Shown here piece after piece: positions 9,640-17,844 of a DNA stretch of 64,000 nt. The notes under the pieces are model-generated. The model made no database searches. It was given only the letters and a program-made list of their open reading frames with translations, and was not told the DNA's origin. The stretch lies in NCBI GenBank assembly GCA_002440745.1, contig DJVB01000061.1:1-64000 (forward strand). The letters are read 5' to 3'. The stretch's first letter is position 1. Every line of letters starts with the position of its first letter. The stretch comes from Bacteroidales bacterium UBA6267 (lineage in GTDB: Bacteria; Bacteroidota; Bacteroidia; Bacteroidales; UBA1556). A program made the translations under genes and the position numbers.

Positions 9640-9678
9640 AATAGAGATTGTTTTCAGAAGACAATCTCTATTTTTTTT
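9640..9678 (+). terminator. Rho-independent terminator of the adhesin gene
   Basis: Perfect 12-bp stem (AATAGAGATTGT at 9640-9651 with 9661-9672), a 9-base loop and a run of T. Confidence 0.9.
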
Positions 9679-9760
9679 GCCGAAAATATTTTTCTGTCTT
9701 TTCAAATAAAACAACCAAAAAAAATGACTAAATTCTAAAAAAACAAATATTTTAAAAATA

Positions 9761-9790
9761 TTTGTAGATAACCGATTTTTATTAACTTTG
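9761..9790 (+). promoter_or_regulatory. Promoter of the ACT-domain gene (-33 TTTG, -7 TAACTTTG)
   Basis: TTTG at 9761-9764 and TAACTTTG at 9783-9790, separated by 18 bp, match both parts of the Bacteroidota vegetative promoter. The ATG follows 29 bp downstream. Confidence 0.7.
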
Positions 9791-9819
9791 TGTGTAATTT
9801 TTAACAAACGAAATCGACT

Positions 9820-10485
9820 ATGACAACCATTAGCGAAACTGTAAACGAGATTGTTAGCCGTAAACCATTTTTAGAAGAAACCTTAGCCTCAGGACTCATA
9901 AACCTCTCATCCTTAGCGAGAGAAATTCAACCGGAGGTATGTGAAAAACTTAATAAAGATGTTAAGCATGGCGCAATTGTGATGGCTCTAAAGCGATTAA
10001 AGCCCACTATTAATTTTCAAATAAACCACCGTGTTAAGAAGGTAATAAACCTTTTAGGTGACATTATAGTACGAAGCAATTTAGTAGATTTCACTTTTCG
10101 CAACACCCCAACTTTGATTGCTGCCCAAACCAAGCTTTTGGAACGGATTAGTCACCGAGACGATGTGTTTTTTACTTTTTCCAAAGGAATTTACGAGACC
10201 ACCATTATTCTCAGCGACAGTATGGAAAAGGAAGTTTTAGATATTTTTAGCAACGAAAAGCTCATTTACAAAATCACTAATTTAAGTTCTATCACCATTA
10301 AATTGCCCGAAGAAGTTTCCCAAGTTTTTGGAGTATTCTATCATATATTGAAAAAGTTGGCTTATGAAGGCATCAATATTTTTGAGCTTGTTTCGACCAC
10401 TCACGAATTTACTGTGATCGTAAACGACGATACGGTTGACTCCGCATTTTCGGTACTAAAGAGTATCAAAAACGATAAACTTTAG
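9820..10485 (+). CDS. ACT-domain protein (aspartokinase-like regulatory domain)
   Basis: 221 residues, no signal peptide. The N-terminal 60 or so residues are helical (AREIQPEV, HGAIVMALKRL) and look like a small winged-helix-type segment. The C-terminal half, about 155-221, has the pattern of an aspartokinase ACT domain: GVFYHILKKLAYEGINIFEL then TTHEFTVIVNDDTVDSAFSVL. The kinase domain is absent. ACT domains bind small ligands such as amino acids, so this is probably a free-standing sensor or regulator of amino-acid metabolism; the ligand is unknown. Database entries of this type are often labelled aspartate kinase, which would be misleading here. The gene overlaps the convergent AsmA-like gene by 4 bp. 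Confidence 0.7.
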   Translation: MTTISETVNEIVSRKPFLEETLASGLINLSSLAREIQPEVCEKLNKDVKHGAIVMALKRLKPTINFQINHRVKKVINLLGDIIVRSNLVDFTFRNTPTLIAAQTKLLERISHRDDVFFTFSKGIYETTIILSDSMEKEVLDIFSNEKLIYKITNLSSITIKLPEEVSQVFGVFYHILKKLAYEGINIFELVSTTHEFTVIVNDDTVDSAFSVLKSIKNDKL

Positions 10486-13052
10486 AACCCTCTTCCTCCG
10501 TATTCGTCTTCCGGCTCTTCTTCCCAGTGGATAATTACCTCTCCTTTTTCCTGACGTTTTAAGTCTTCACGTTCGGCTTCTTTCTCCATTTTACGAACCC
10601 TTCGAAGACTGTCGCGCTGCTCATTTACAAACTCATTTCGCAAAACCTTGCGGAGTTCGTCTCCTTCCGATTTAATATCTTCACTCAACTTTTCCGACAC
10701 TCCTTTTCGGTCGTATCGAACCTGAAAATCTTCGCCTTTGCCCGAAATGGTCAAAAACAAACGAGTTTTTCCGGTATTATCGTCCACAACAACACCAAAC
10801 TCCTCATCTTCTCTTTTCTGCCTTTTCTTTCCTAATAGCTCCGAAACCAACACATTAATATGATACTCATAACTATTATCAAATTTGTGCTTGCCGGATA
10901 AGCCCATGCTCATTTTGTCGGATTCGATACTCATTTTTGGAACTAAAATCTCGCTGTTTTCAATGGTGATACTATTGGATAAAGTAGAAAAACGTATATC
11001 GGAGAAGTCGTCGATGCGTGTATATTTAGATAAGGCGTTCAATTGCGAAACATTCTTCAAGCGACCATCCACAATGGTAAAATCGGTTTGGCCTATAATG
11101 CTGTTATTTAAAATATTACTTTCTAAATCTGTGTCAAATCGCAGATTAACACTTCCGGCAATCTTACCAAAAATATTCTTTTCTGTGATAATCGATTGTC
11201 CAAAATTATTAAAAGCGGCAAAGCTTTTCGAAATATCCACCTTGTCAAAATGCCCTTTTAACAAATATCTGCTTCCTTGATTCAAGTCTTTTGAATGGAT
11301 TTGCCCACTAAAATTTCCATCGGCAAACACCAAAGAAAGAGGATTAACCGTCCATTGATTTTCCTGATAATCAAATACTCCCGAAACTCGTGTGGCTTCC
11401 AAACCATTCCATAGAAACTTTTCAACAGCGAAATCAATTTGTGCGTTAATCGAAATTGGTTCATTAGAATTATTTCCGGAATCGAAATTAAAAAAAGAGA
11501 GCAGTTTATCCAAGTCAATGAATGCTGAATTGGCCTGTAATCCAATGTATAAGGTTGAATTTTCGGTTAATGCCGCCCAAAAATTGCGAATGCTTCCCTT
11601 AGACTGAATACGCATGGAAGACGCCGAAAAATCAAGATGTTTTATACTAATTTCATTGGAGTTCAATCGACCTGAAGCAGAAATTTGGCTATAAATGGTA
11701 TTATTTCCTTGCAGCTTTATGGTAGCTGAGTCAATCTCAAAATCAAGGGCTAACCTACTGTTTTTTAAATCATTAATATTCGTGAGTTTTGCAAAAAAAT
11801 CATTATACGAAAACTGTACTTTTGCTTTACCCGATACCTGTTCTAAAATATCAAGATTAAAGATTTTTTTCAAAAAATCAAGCTCAAACTGACTAATAAG
11901 CTCTGTTTGAAGAACCGGCAATTTAAAATTCCTTACTAAAATTTTTCCTGAAAAATCCGATTCGTTGATCTTACCGGATAGATTATTCAACTCCATCGAC
12001 ATAGATTCTACCGTTCTACGTTTTCCGTTGGAAAAATCGCCGGAAAAATTCAAATGCTTAAGCTCCACATCTTTCTCTTTCCAAAACAAAGCACCGTTTG
12101 AAACCGTGAAACTACTACGAATAGCAGGTTGTAGTTGTCCGCCTATATTTCCATCAACAGAAATTTGCAAGTCAATATTCCCTGATAAATCGGAAATAAC
12201 ATCATTTTTAGGAAGATATTCATTGACAAAAGGAAGCAGATTCGCAAACGAGGTATTGGTTGAAAGCTGAATCCTTGTTCGCATTTTACCATTTTCCGGA
12301 ATCATTTCTCCATTAAGCTCTAAAGGCAATTCATTAGCTTTCAGTGTCGATTTTTCCCATTTTAATGCGCCGGATTTTAAGTTTATCGTCAAATCTGTTT
12401 TTAGGTCGAGGGAAATATTTCGGAAAAGTTCGACTCCTTCGCTTTGCAAAGTATGGAGAATCAAATTGCCATTTACCCCGACATTCAGCATTGAGTCGGA
12501 CAATTCAAACGGTAGATTGATTTTATCAGTGTAGGTTTGAACCATCTGTACTGTAGATTGATTCTCATAGAGGATTTTCATTTTGCGTAAACGCAAATTT
12601 TCGACCGACATAAAAAACCCTGAACTATCTGTTTCAGTCTCATTACCAATTCTGAAATTGTTTTTACCACCTTTATAAATGACTACATCTATCTGTCCAT
12701 CAGCAATTTCAACTTTGCGAAGGACAATTTTTTGCCGAAGCAAATCATTGATATTAAATTGCAAGAACAAGTTTTGAGCTTCTAAGACCGGAGGATTTTC
12801 AGGAATGTGAGTATCGGTTATGGAAATATCCTTGAATTGAAGAGATGCGTAGGGAAATTTTTGCCAAAGATTGAGTTCGATTTTCGCCACATCGATTCGT
12901 GCAGAGAATTGTTTTTCGATTTTTTCTATCACATACGCCTTAATTTCATCCTCATATTGAACCGAAAAATAATAACCTCCGGCAGTCAGTAAAACAAAAA
13001 CTGCCAAAAAGCTAATCAAGAACCAACGAAATATTTTACGCATTTTCAACAT
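10482..13052 (-). CDS. AsmA-family envelope protein
   Basis: 856 residues with one N-terminal membrane anchor (about 6-28, FRWFLISFLAVFVLLTAGGYY) followed by a long periplasmic beta-rich region. The pattern fits AsmA: an N-terminal domain (RIDVAKIELNLWQKFPYASLQFKDI) and a C-terminal DUF748/AsmA-like part with SGNIDLQISVDGNI and GKIAGSVNLRFDTDL motifs. Members are thought to bridge inner and outer membrane and help lipid or outer-membrane homeostasis. The extreme C-terminus is highly charged (about 800-856, arginine- and glutamate-rich). An internal ATG at 13043 (MRKIFRWF) is an equally possible start. The gene ends inside the last codons of the convergent ACT gene. Confidence 0.85.
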   Translation of the reverse strand: MLKMRKIFRWFLISFLAVFVLLTAGGYYFSVQYEDEIKAYVIEKIEKQFSARIDVAKIELNLWQKFPYASLQFKDISITDTHIPENPPVLEAQNLFLQFNINDLLRQKIVLRKVEIADGQIDVVIYKGGKNNFRIGNETETDSSGFFMSVENLRLRKMKILYENQSTVQMVQTYTDKINLPFELSDSMLNVGVNGNLILHTLQSEGVELFRNISLDLKTDLTINLKSGALKWEKSTLKANELPLELNGEMIPENGKMRTRIQLSTNTSFANLLPFVNEYLPKNDVISDLSGNIDLQISVDGNIGGQLQPAIRSSFTVSNGALFWKEKDVELKHLNFSGDFSNGKRRTVESMSMELNNLSGKINESDFSGKILVRNFKLPVLQTELISQFELDFLKKIFNLDILEQVSGKAKVQFSYNDFFAKLTNINDLKNSRLALDFEIDSATIKLQGNNTIYSQISASGRLNSNEISIKHLDFSASSMRIQSKGSIRNFWAALTENSTLYIGLQANSAFIDLDKLLSFFNFDSGNNSNEPISINAQIDFAVEKFLWNGLEATRVSGVFDYQENQWTVNPLSLVFADGNFSGQIHSKDLNQGSRYLLKGHFDKVDISKSFAAFNNFGQSIITEKNIFGKIAGSVNLRFDTDLESNILNNSIIGQTDFTIVDGRLKNVSQLNALSKYTRIDDFSDIRFSTLSNSITIENSEILVPKMSIESDKMSMGLSGKHKFDNSYEYHINVLVSELLGKKRQKREDEEFGVVVDDNTGKTRLFLTISGKGEDFQVRYDRKGVSEKLSEDIKSEGDELRKVLRNEFVNEQRDSLRRVRKMEKEAEREDLKRQEKGEVIIHWEEEPEDEYGGRGF

Positions 13053-13093
13053 ATTCCAAAGCTCGTTAATAACGATGAAAATGAAATTTTAGC

Positions 13094-13978
13094 TTAAACC
13101 ATCTTCAAAAAAGCAATTTCTTTTTCGGAAAGATGACGAAAACGTCCACGAGGCAAATCTTTTTTAGTTAAACCGGCGAAAATAACTCTATCGAGACGAA
13201 TCACTTTGTATCCTAAATGCTCGAAGATACGGCGCACGATTCGATTTTTTCCGGAGTGAAGCTCCACGCCAACTTCATGCTTGCCTTTGTCATCAATATA
13301 GGAAACTTTATCCACGGTTGCTTTACCGTCCTCCAAATCAACTCCTTCGATCAACTTCATCATATCCGACTTTGTAAAATCCTTATCAAGAACAACATGA
13401 TACATTTTCCGAACCCGATGCGAAGGATGAGTAAGTTTTTTGGCTAAATCGCCATCATTGGTAAATAGCAAAAGTCCGGTAGTTTCTTTGTCTAATCGAC
13501 CTATAGGATAAATTCGCTCCGAACATGCTTTTTCTACAAGGGTCATAACCGTTTTTCTCTCATGCGGATCGTCTGTTGTGGTGATAAAACCTTTAGGTTT
13601 ATTCAATAAAACATATTGTAAGCGCTCGGCGCGCAAGAGTTGACCGCCCATCACCACCTTATCCGATCTTTGTACCTTAAACCCCATTTCGGTAACTACT
13701 TTTCCGTTAACGGTTACTGCTCCGGAAGTAATCAAGGTATCGGCGTCACGACGTGAGCAAACACCTGCATGAGCAATAAACTTGTTGAGACGCGCATGAC
13801 CATCTTTATCAAAAAGCACATCTGCCGGTTTTGGTATGGCTGTTTTTGTTTCAACCTTAACGGTCTTTTTTATTGCCGGCGCGGATTTCTTGGCAACAGG
13901 CTTATCTGGTTTCTTGTAAAATTTACTGTAATCTCCATGTTTCTCAGGCTTTTTACCTTCTGTTTTCCGATTCGACAT
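13094..13978 (-). CDS. rluB: RsuA/RluB-family pseudouridine synthase
   Basis: 294 residues from the ATG at 13978 (MSNRKTEGKKPEK). A -7 box just upstream makes the longer frame from 14056 unlikely. A lysine-rich unstructured N-terminus (about 1-65) leads to an S4 RNA-binding domain (LNKFIAHAGVCSRRDAD, then GAVTVNGKVV) and the catalytic domain with the GRLDKETTGLLLF motif, in which Asp163 is the expected nucleophile. The family converts uridine to pseudouridine in rRNA; the RluB group acts on 23S rRNA near position 2605 in E. coli numbering. RsuA- or RluF-type specificity cannot be excluded from sequence alone, so the symbol is a best guess. Confidence 0.85.
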   Translation of the reverse strand: MSNRKTEGKKPEKHGDYSKFYKKPDKPVAKKSAPAIKKTVKVETKTAIPKPADVLFDKDGHARLNKFIAHAGVCSRRDADTLITSGAVTVNGKVVTEMGFKVQRSDKVVMGGQLLRAERLQYVLLNKPKGFITTTDDPHERKTVMTLVEKACSERIYPIGRLDKETTGLLLFTNDGDLAKKLTHPSHRVRKMYHVVLDKDFTKSDMMKLIEGVDLEDGKATVDKVSYIDDKGKHEVGVELHSGKNRIVRRIFEHLGYKVIRLDRVIFAGLTKKDLPRGRFRHLSEKEIAFLKMV

Positions 13979-14006
13979 ATATCTATTTAGTTTGAATAAT
14001 CGGGTG

Positions 14007-14014
14007 CAAAAGTA
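14007..14014 (-). promoter_or_regulatory. -7 box (TACTTTTG) of the pseudouridine synthase gene
   Basis: Consensus TAnnTTTG followed by CACC, about 29 bp before the chosen start at 13978. It lies inside the longer open frame, which argues against that longer frame being used. Confidence 0.55.
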
Positions 14015-14188
14015 CATCAAAAGCGTTTGAGTTGAATCAATTAAAAAAGCAGGCAAAAGGTTGAAATTCGGGATTTAGCTTAAGCAGAAATATATAGTAA
14101 GTTTTGAAAACGGATAGAGAAAAGATTGTTAAAGGGTAGAAAAAGATTAGCTTCTTGAAACTTTGGAAATGAAAGAATTAAAATATCC

Positions 14189-14902
14189 TCAATTCTCCAA
14201 TAATTTAAGTGCCAACATTCCGGTAGCAATGGCAATTCCAAAACTTAACAATGTTCCAATTAAAATATATTCTGTTAGTTTTCTGTCTTTCGATTCTTTC
14301 AAGTCACCAAATCGGAATACGGATTTTGCTGCCAACAAAAAACCAACACCTTCCCAATTACCTGTCACTACAAAGATAAAAACAAACAGGCGTTCCAACA
14401 TGCCAATGTATTTTCCGGCGTTGTTTAAAGATTCTTCATTGCTGTCATTTAATACTTTTGACCAGTTAGACATAAGTTCTTTCATAACCATACCTGACAC
14501 AAATGTTATAAAAATAATTGCAGATGAATATATCCAAATACTTGTATTCTCAGTCAATGCGTTTAGATTTAAATCGGGCTTGAAGAACAAACTCCATAAC
14601 GTAAAGATACTTAGTATATGTAATACTTGATCAAATAAAAACCAGTTGGACTTATTACTTTCATTTTGAACATATAGTTTAATGATATCAATAATTCCGT
14701 GGGATACCATGAGTAATAATGCTAAAATCCAATACTTGAAATCCCATAGGATAAACAATACAAGCAATCCATGAATGATAATATGAGCATATAATTTTAG
14801 TGACTTCGCTTTACGTTTTACTTTTTCGTCCACCCACGATTTTGGTTGTAGTAGAAAATCACCAATAAAATGGGCTAAAATGAGTTTAATAAATACTATC
14901 AT
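14189..14902 (-). CDS. DUF3307 integral membrane protein, partner of SatD
   Basis: 237 residues with the family's N-terminus, KLILAHFIGDFLLQPKSWVD, and about six hydrophobic segments, including ILALLLMVSHGIIDIIKLY and a C-terminal ILIGTLLSFGIAIATGMLAL. DUF3307 proteins are small membrane proteins of unknown reaction that are recurrently encoded beside SatD-type proteins, as here. The start overlaps the end of the satD-like gene by 4 bp (ATGA-type junction), so translation is probably coupled. A role in membrane homeostasis or stress is only inferred from the pairing. Confidence 0.85.
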   Translation of the reverse strand: MIVFIKLILAHFIGDFLLQPKSWVDEKVKRKAKSLKLYAHIIIHGLLVLFILWDFKYWILALLLMVSHGIIDIIKLYVQNESNKSNWFLFDQVLHILSIFTLWSLFFKPDLNLNALTENTSIWIYSSAIIFITFVSGMVMKELMSNWSKVLNDSNEESLNNAGKYIGMLERLFVFIFVVTGNWEGVGFLLAAKSVFRFGDLKESKDRKLTEYILIGTLLSFGIAIATGMLALKLLEN

Positions 14903-15543
14903 TTGATTAGGGCTTTTAATTTTTTTTGGAATATTTTTTCAACCTCCAATATTTCATTAGCATTAGCTCTATTCCATCTGCGACTCACTCCACTTTGTTG
15001 AATGCCTAATTGCTTTCCTATTTCATCTTGTGTCATGTTTGGATTCCTTATAACAAATTCTACTAATTCAGCTGACGAAACCGACCATTTATCCATTAAT
15101 GTTCCGGCTAACTTTAGGAATAGATTCATCTCTTCATCAAAATTTTGCCAAGGTGTTTTAATACCCAGCGTTACATTCTCCTTTTTTAACGCATCAAACT
15201 TTTCACCTGAATAAATAAATGCTGGACCATTACTTTCTGATATGCTTTCTCCTGAATAAGTTTTTTCTCCTATACCAATTGCAATACGAACATCTATTGT
15301 GCTAATTTTTTTGTGATTGTCTAGAGGTTCAATTTTTTTAATTAAAGCCTTTATTTCCATGGCTTTTCTTAGAACTTCCTCACAGTTTGCGATTTCGATT
15401 TGAAAAAAATCACCTCTATCCAATTTCCAATCCTTTGGGCTATCTCCCCATTTTGTCAATAGATTTTTGAAAGGTGACAACCATTTTTCTTGGTTTACCA
15501 ACTTCCTTGATGCGATAATATCTCCTGTTATAATGGCTACCAT
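14899..15543 (-). CDS. SatD-family protein with C-terminal helix-turn-helix
   Basis: 214 residues. The N-terminal 150 or so residues match the SatD family (AIITGDIIASRKL, then KLDRGDFFQIE, ALIKKIEP and RIAIGIG), with a layout reminiscent of nucleotide-cyclase-like folds. The C-terminal part, about 160-200, is a DNA-binding helix-turn-helix: MTQDEIGKQLGIQQSGVSRR. It therefore looks like a transcription regulator with a ligand-sensing front domain. It is the first gene of a two-gene operon with the DUF3307 protein. Three direct repeats lie immediately upstream of its -7 box and could be its own binding sites. Known streptococcal SatD is linked to acid stress; whether that role carries over is unknown. 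Confidence 0.82.
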   Translation of the reverse strand: MVAIITGDIIASRKLVNQEKWLSPFKNLLTKWGDSPKDWKLDRGDFFQIEIANCEEVLRKAMEIKALIKKIEPLDNHKKISTIDVRIAIGIGEKTYSGESISESNGPAFIYSGEKFDALKKENVTLGIKTPWQNFDEEMNLFLKLAGTLMDKWSVSSAELVEFVIRNPNMTQDEIGKQLGIQQSGVSRRWNRANANEILEVEKIFQKKLKALIK

Positions 15544-15569
15544 GTACTAATCTCTTAATTTACAAAGTG

Positions 15570-15577
15570 CAAATATA
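15570..15577 (-). promoter_or_regulatory. -7 box (TATATTTG) of the satD-DUF3307 operon
   Basis: Consensus TAnnTTTG about 27 bp before the satD start codon. The direct repeats at 15583-15658 begin 5 bp further upstream and cover the -33 region. Confidence 0.6.
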
Positions 15578-15582
15578 TAAAA

Positions 15583-15658
15583 TATTCCTTAAATTGGTAA
15601 TAATTTGAATTATTCCTTAAATTGGTAATAATTTGAATTATTCCTTAAATTGGTAATA
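15583..15658. repeat. Three direct repeats upstream of satD (possible operator)
   Basis: Two exact 28-bp copies (15583-15610 and 15611-15638) are followed by a third copy of the first 20 bp (15639-15658). The shared core is CCTTAAATTGGTAATA. The 28-bp period is not a whole number of helical turns. The position, covering the -33 region and extending upstream, fits regulator binding, possibly by SatD itself through its helix-turn-helix. Confidence 0.7.
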
Positions 15659-15750
15659 CAAAAAATCGTTGGTAATGGGGAAACTCTTCTTCCTTTTCGA
15701 TTCACAATGCTATTTACTTTATCCGAAACCTCTTTGATGATTGATGCCAA

Positions 15751-16182
15751 TTATTGTTTTAATGCTTCAAGATAATCCGCTTCTGTAAAACTAAATTCAA
15801 ACTTAAAAAAATAATCATTAATCTTTCCACCTGTCCAATCGGATAATTTTTGAATGTTGCCGGAAGGAAAAAAACTTGCTGAATCGCGATAATTGACTAC
15901 TAAAATGGTATCATTAAAATATATTTTCAGTAAACGTACATCATCCAAAGGAACACCAAAATAGCCACCAGGTTCACTATACTGAATTTCAAAATTTTCA
16001 TTATTGTGAAAAATAACAGAATCAAAGTTAAAGTTACTACCCACTAATGGAAATTCAGGAACGATAGTTATTTTTTGCCCGGAAATGTTCGTAATATTGT
16101 AATTCGTAATAATATTTGGCTCCTCAACTACACAAGCGAAAAATAGGGTTGTTAAACTTATAAGTACAAAAATCTTTTTCAT
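15751..16182 (-). CDS. Hypothetical lipoprotein, 143 aa
   Basis: The N-terminus MKKIFVLISLTTLFFACVV is a lipoprotein signal peptide with Cys17 as the lipidation site. The mature part is short and beta-rich (ITNYNITNISGQKITIVPEF and later segments), with no family I recognise. It stands alone: the intergenic gap to satD is over 200 bp and that on the other side about 200 bp. Probably anchored in the outer or inner membrane. Function unknown. Confidence 0.75.
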   Translation of the reverse strand: MKKIFVLISLTTLFFACVVEEPNIITNYNITNISGQKITIVPEFPLVGSNFNFDSVIFHNNENFEIQYSEPGGYFGVPLDDVRLLKIYFNDTILVVNYRDSASFFPSGNIQKLSDWTGGKINDYFFKFEFSFTEADYLEALKQ

Positions 16183-16378
16183 ATCTATTTGGTTTTTGAA
16201 ATTAAAGATGGGGGTTGGTGCTTTTTAGTGCTGGCATTGGTTTGTCGCTCGCTATATTTGCAAATAATTAACCCATCTATCTCTCTAATATTTAGCTTTC
16301 TATCTATTTAAAAGTGGTTCTTTCAACTTACTTCGGCTGCAACCTGCAAGCAATGCTCAGGAGTTAGGCCGTTGAGAA
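16183..16378. other. Gene-free stretch with possible recombination-site-like sequence
   Basis: No open frame of note. The segment at about 16361-16372 contains GTTAGGCCG, which fits the GTTRRRY end motif of integron-type attC sites. It follows CAATGCTCAGGA, but I could not find a convincing paired arm. The nucleotidyltransferase gene lies immediately next to it. Confidence 0.2.
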
Positions 16379-16696
16379 TTAGACCATGGCGTTCTTAATA
16401 TCTTGTCCATATTTAAAAATTTCGTTTACAATCGGATTTGTTACTACAAAATCTTTTTCTCGAAATGGATGTGGTTCAATTCTACTGTCACTATTTCTTC
16501 TTAAACGCATTAAATCTAATTGTATTTCAATCAGGTTGTTATAGTCTTTCAAAACCACAGCAATATCAATATCTCGATCCTCATTATAGTTGCCTTTTAC
16601 ATAAGAACCAAATAAGACAATTTTGGCAAAATCATACTTCATTCTTACCGCAATGGCATATTTAATAGCTATATTTAAAGCATTTCGTTGATCCAT
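16379..16696 (-). CDS. Minimal nucleotidyltransferase-domain protein (MNT type)
   Basis: 105 residues, the usual size of a minimal nucleotidyltransferase. The catalytic signature is present at about residues 30-47: GSYVKGNYNEDRDIDIAVV, with the two metal-binding aspartates of the pol-beta superfamily. MNT proteins commonly act with a HEPN-domain partner as a toxin-antitoxin pair, where the transferase adds AMP to the HEPN toxin. No HEPN-like frame is visible on either side, so this is either a solo gene or the survivor of a decayed pair. The flanks (16183-16378 and 16697-17274) hold no other genes, which fits a small acquired region. Confidence 0.8.
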   Translation of the reverse strand: MDQRNALNIAIKYAIAVRMKYDFAKIVLFGSYVKGNYNEDRDIDIAVVLKDYNNLIEIQLDLMRLRRNSDSRIEPHPFREKDFVVTNPIVNEIFKYGQDIKNAMV

Positions 16697-17274
16697 ATTC
16701 GGTCAGTTTTTATTTTTTCAATCCAAGTTTTAGTATAATAAGTTGTACATAATTGATTCTATTTTATCATTTTCCAATCTTTTCCCCTAATATTCTAAGA
16801 TCGACTAATGTTTGGGTATCGCCGTGCTAAAATAAGAATATATTTCATTCTCCAAGTAGTTAATCTTTTTATGAAAATTTTTAGGCTCAAAAAAACAGAA
16901 AACCGACAATTGAAGCTGAGACAAAATTACAAAACTGATTTAGTTATTACCCAATGTTTTACTTTACTATCAGACCACAAAAGTCTGTTATATTTAGATT
17001 ATTAAAACTATCTACGGCCACTCCATCCGAATTTTTTGACTTGAGGAGGCCAAAATAGGTCGATAATTATTATAAGAGGCCAAAATATTCTTTCAAAAAA
17101 AGGAAGGCTAATGTCGAAAAAATCGTAGAAATCTAAAAAATAATAATATTTCCCAAAAAACGCCTCAACCTCTAATTATTTAATATTCAACAATATATCC
17201 GACAACAAACGGTAGTAAACGAATGTTAAACGAAACTAAACGTTTATTAACCGAGTCGCGGATTTGAGCCGATA
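16697..17274. other. Gene-free region with possible mobile-element end
   Basis: About 580 bp without a supported gene; a 65-codon frame at 16808-17005 has no recognisable features. The direct repeat GAGGCCAAAATA occurs at about 17045-17056 and 17081-17092, preceded by GGCCACTCCATCCGAATTTT. Repeated GGCCAAAAT-type motifs near an end resemble those seen at the ends of IS21-like elements in Bacteroidota, but no transposase or target duplication is visible, so at most this is an eroded remnant. Confidence 0.25.
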
Positions 17275-17282
17275 TACTTTTG
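17275..17282 (+). promoter_or_regulatory. -7 box (TACTTTTG) upstream of the ssb cluster
   Basis: Consensus TAnnTTTG followed by CCG, 120 bp before the first ssb start. If used, the transcript has a leader of about 110 nt that includes the 7-bp tandem repeat. Confidence 0.45.
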
Positions 17283-17298
17283 CCGAGTCGTTCATTGA

Positions 17299-17329
17299 TT
17301 CGTTGTTCGTTGTTCGTTGTTTGTTGTTT
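17299..17329 (+). repeat. 7-bp tandem repeat (TTCGTTG)
   Basis: Three exact TTCGTTG units at 17299-17319 followed by one TTTGTTG variant and a partial copy. Located between the probable promoter and the first ssb gene. Confidence 0.7.
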
Positions 17330-17401
17330 GAATTAATATAAAAAACATTGAACCCAAACAAAACTAAACCTTGATTTTATTAACATTTAAATACATACAT
17401 T

Positions 17402-17740
17402 ATGAAAAACCTTAGAAATTCTGTTAGATTGATTGGCCGCGTTGGTCAAAACCCCGAGATTGTGAAATTTGAAAACGGTGGAAAAATTGCCAAATTTAGC
17501 CTCGCTACCGATGAGAGCTATAAAGACAAAGAAGGCAAAAAAGTGGATCACACCGAGTGGCATAACTTGGTTGTGCGAAACGGTTTGGTGAAAGTCGTAG
17601 AGGAATACGTGAACAAAGGTCAGGAGCTTTGTGTCGAAGGAAGCCTCAGCACCCGCGTTTGGGAAGACAAAGAAGGCAAAAAGCACTATTTCACCGAGAT
17701 TATCGTGGACGAATTATTAATGTTGGGCGGAAAGAAGTAA
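17402..17740 (+). CDS. ssb: Single-stranded DNA-binding protein, tandem copy 1
   Basis: 112 residues forming one OB-fold of the bacterial SSB family (NSVRLIGRVGQNPEI, HTEWHNLVV, EYVNKGQELCVEGSL, HYFTEIIVDEL). It binds single-stranded DNA during replication, repair or recombination. It stops right after the OB-fold (LMLGGKK) and lacks the glycine-rich linker and the acidic DDDIPF-type tail that recruits partner proteins in canonical SSB, so it is probably a specialised short SSB. Copy 1 differs from copies 2 and 3 by one residue (KDKEGKK instead of KDKDGKK). A housekeeping ssb with the acidic tail is expected elsewhere in the genome. Confidence 0.9.
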   Translation: MKNLRNSVRLIGRVGQNPEIVKFENGGKIAKFSLATDESYKDKEGKKVDHTEWHNLVVRNGLVKVVEEYVNKGQELCVEGSLSTRVWEDKEGKKHYFTEIIVDELLMLGGKK

Positions 17741-17752
17741 TAACAATGTGCA

Positions 17753-17794
17753 CGTTGCCGCGTAATTGGGCACTGGTCAGATTACGTGGCAACG
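17753..17794 (+). other. Stem-loop between ssb copies 1 and 2
   Basis: A 14-bp inverted repeat (CGTTGCCGCGTAAT at 17753-17766 with 17781-17794, one G-T pair), extendable by GTGC/GCAC with a bulge. There is no T-run afterwards, so it is unlikely to terminate transcription efficiently. The same hairpin recurs after the other two copies. Confidence 0.75.
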
Positions 17795-17844
17795 CACCAC
17801 CTAAAGACCTGTAAAACAATTATTAACATTTAAATACATACATT

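Noticed and set aside
16808..17005. 65-codon frame upstream of the ssb cluster
   Set aside because: No domain, no promoter and no conserved features; lies in a region that appears eroded.
17299..17329. 7-bp tandem repeat read as a possible CRISPR or phase-variation tract
   Set aside because: Units are far too short and unspaced for CRISPR, and a leader position outside any coding frame gives no direct phase switch; left as a simple repeat.
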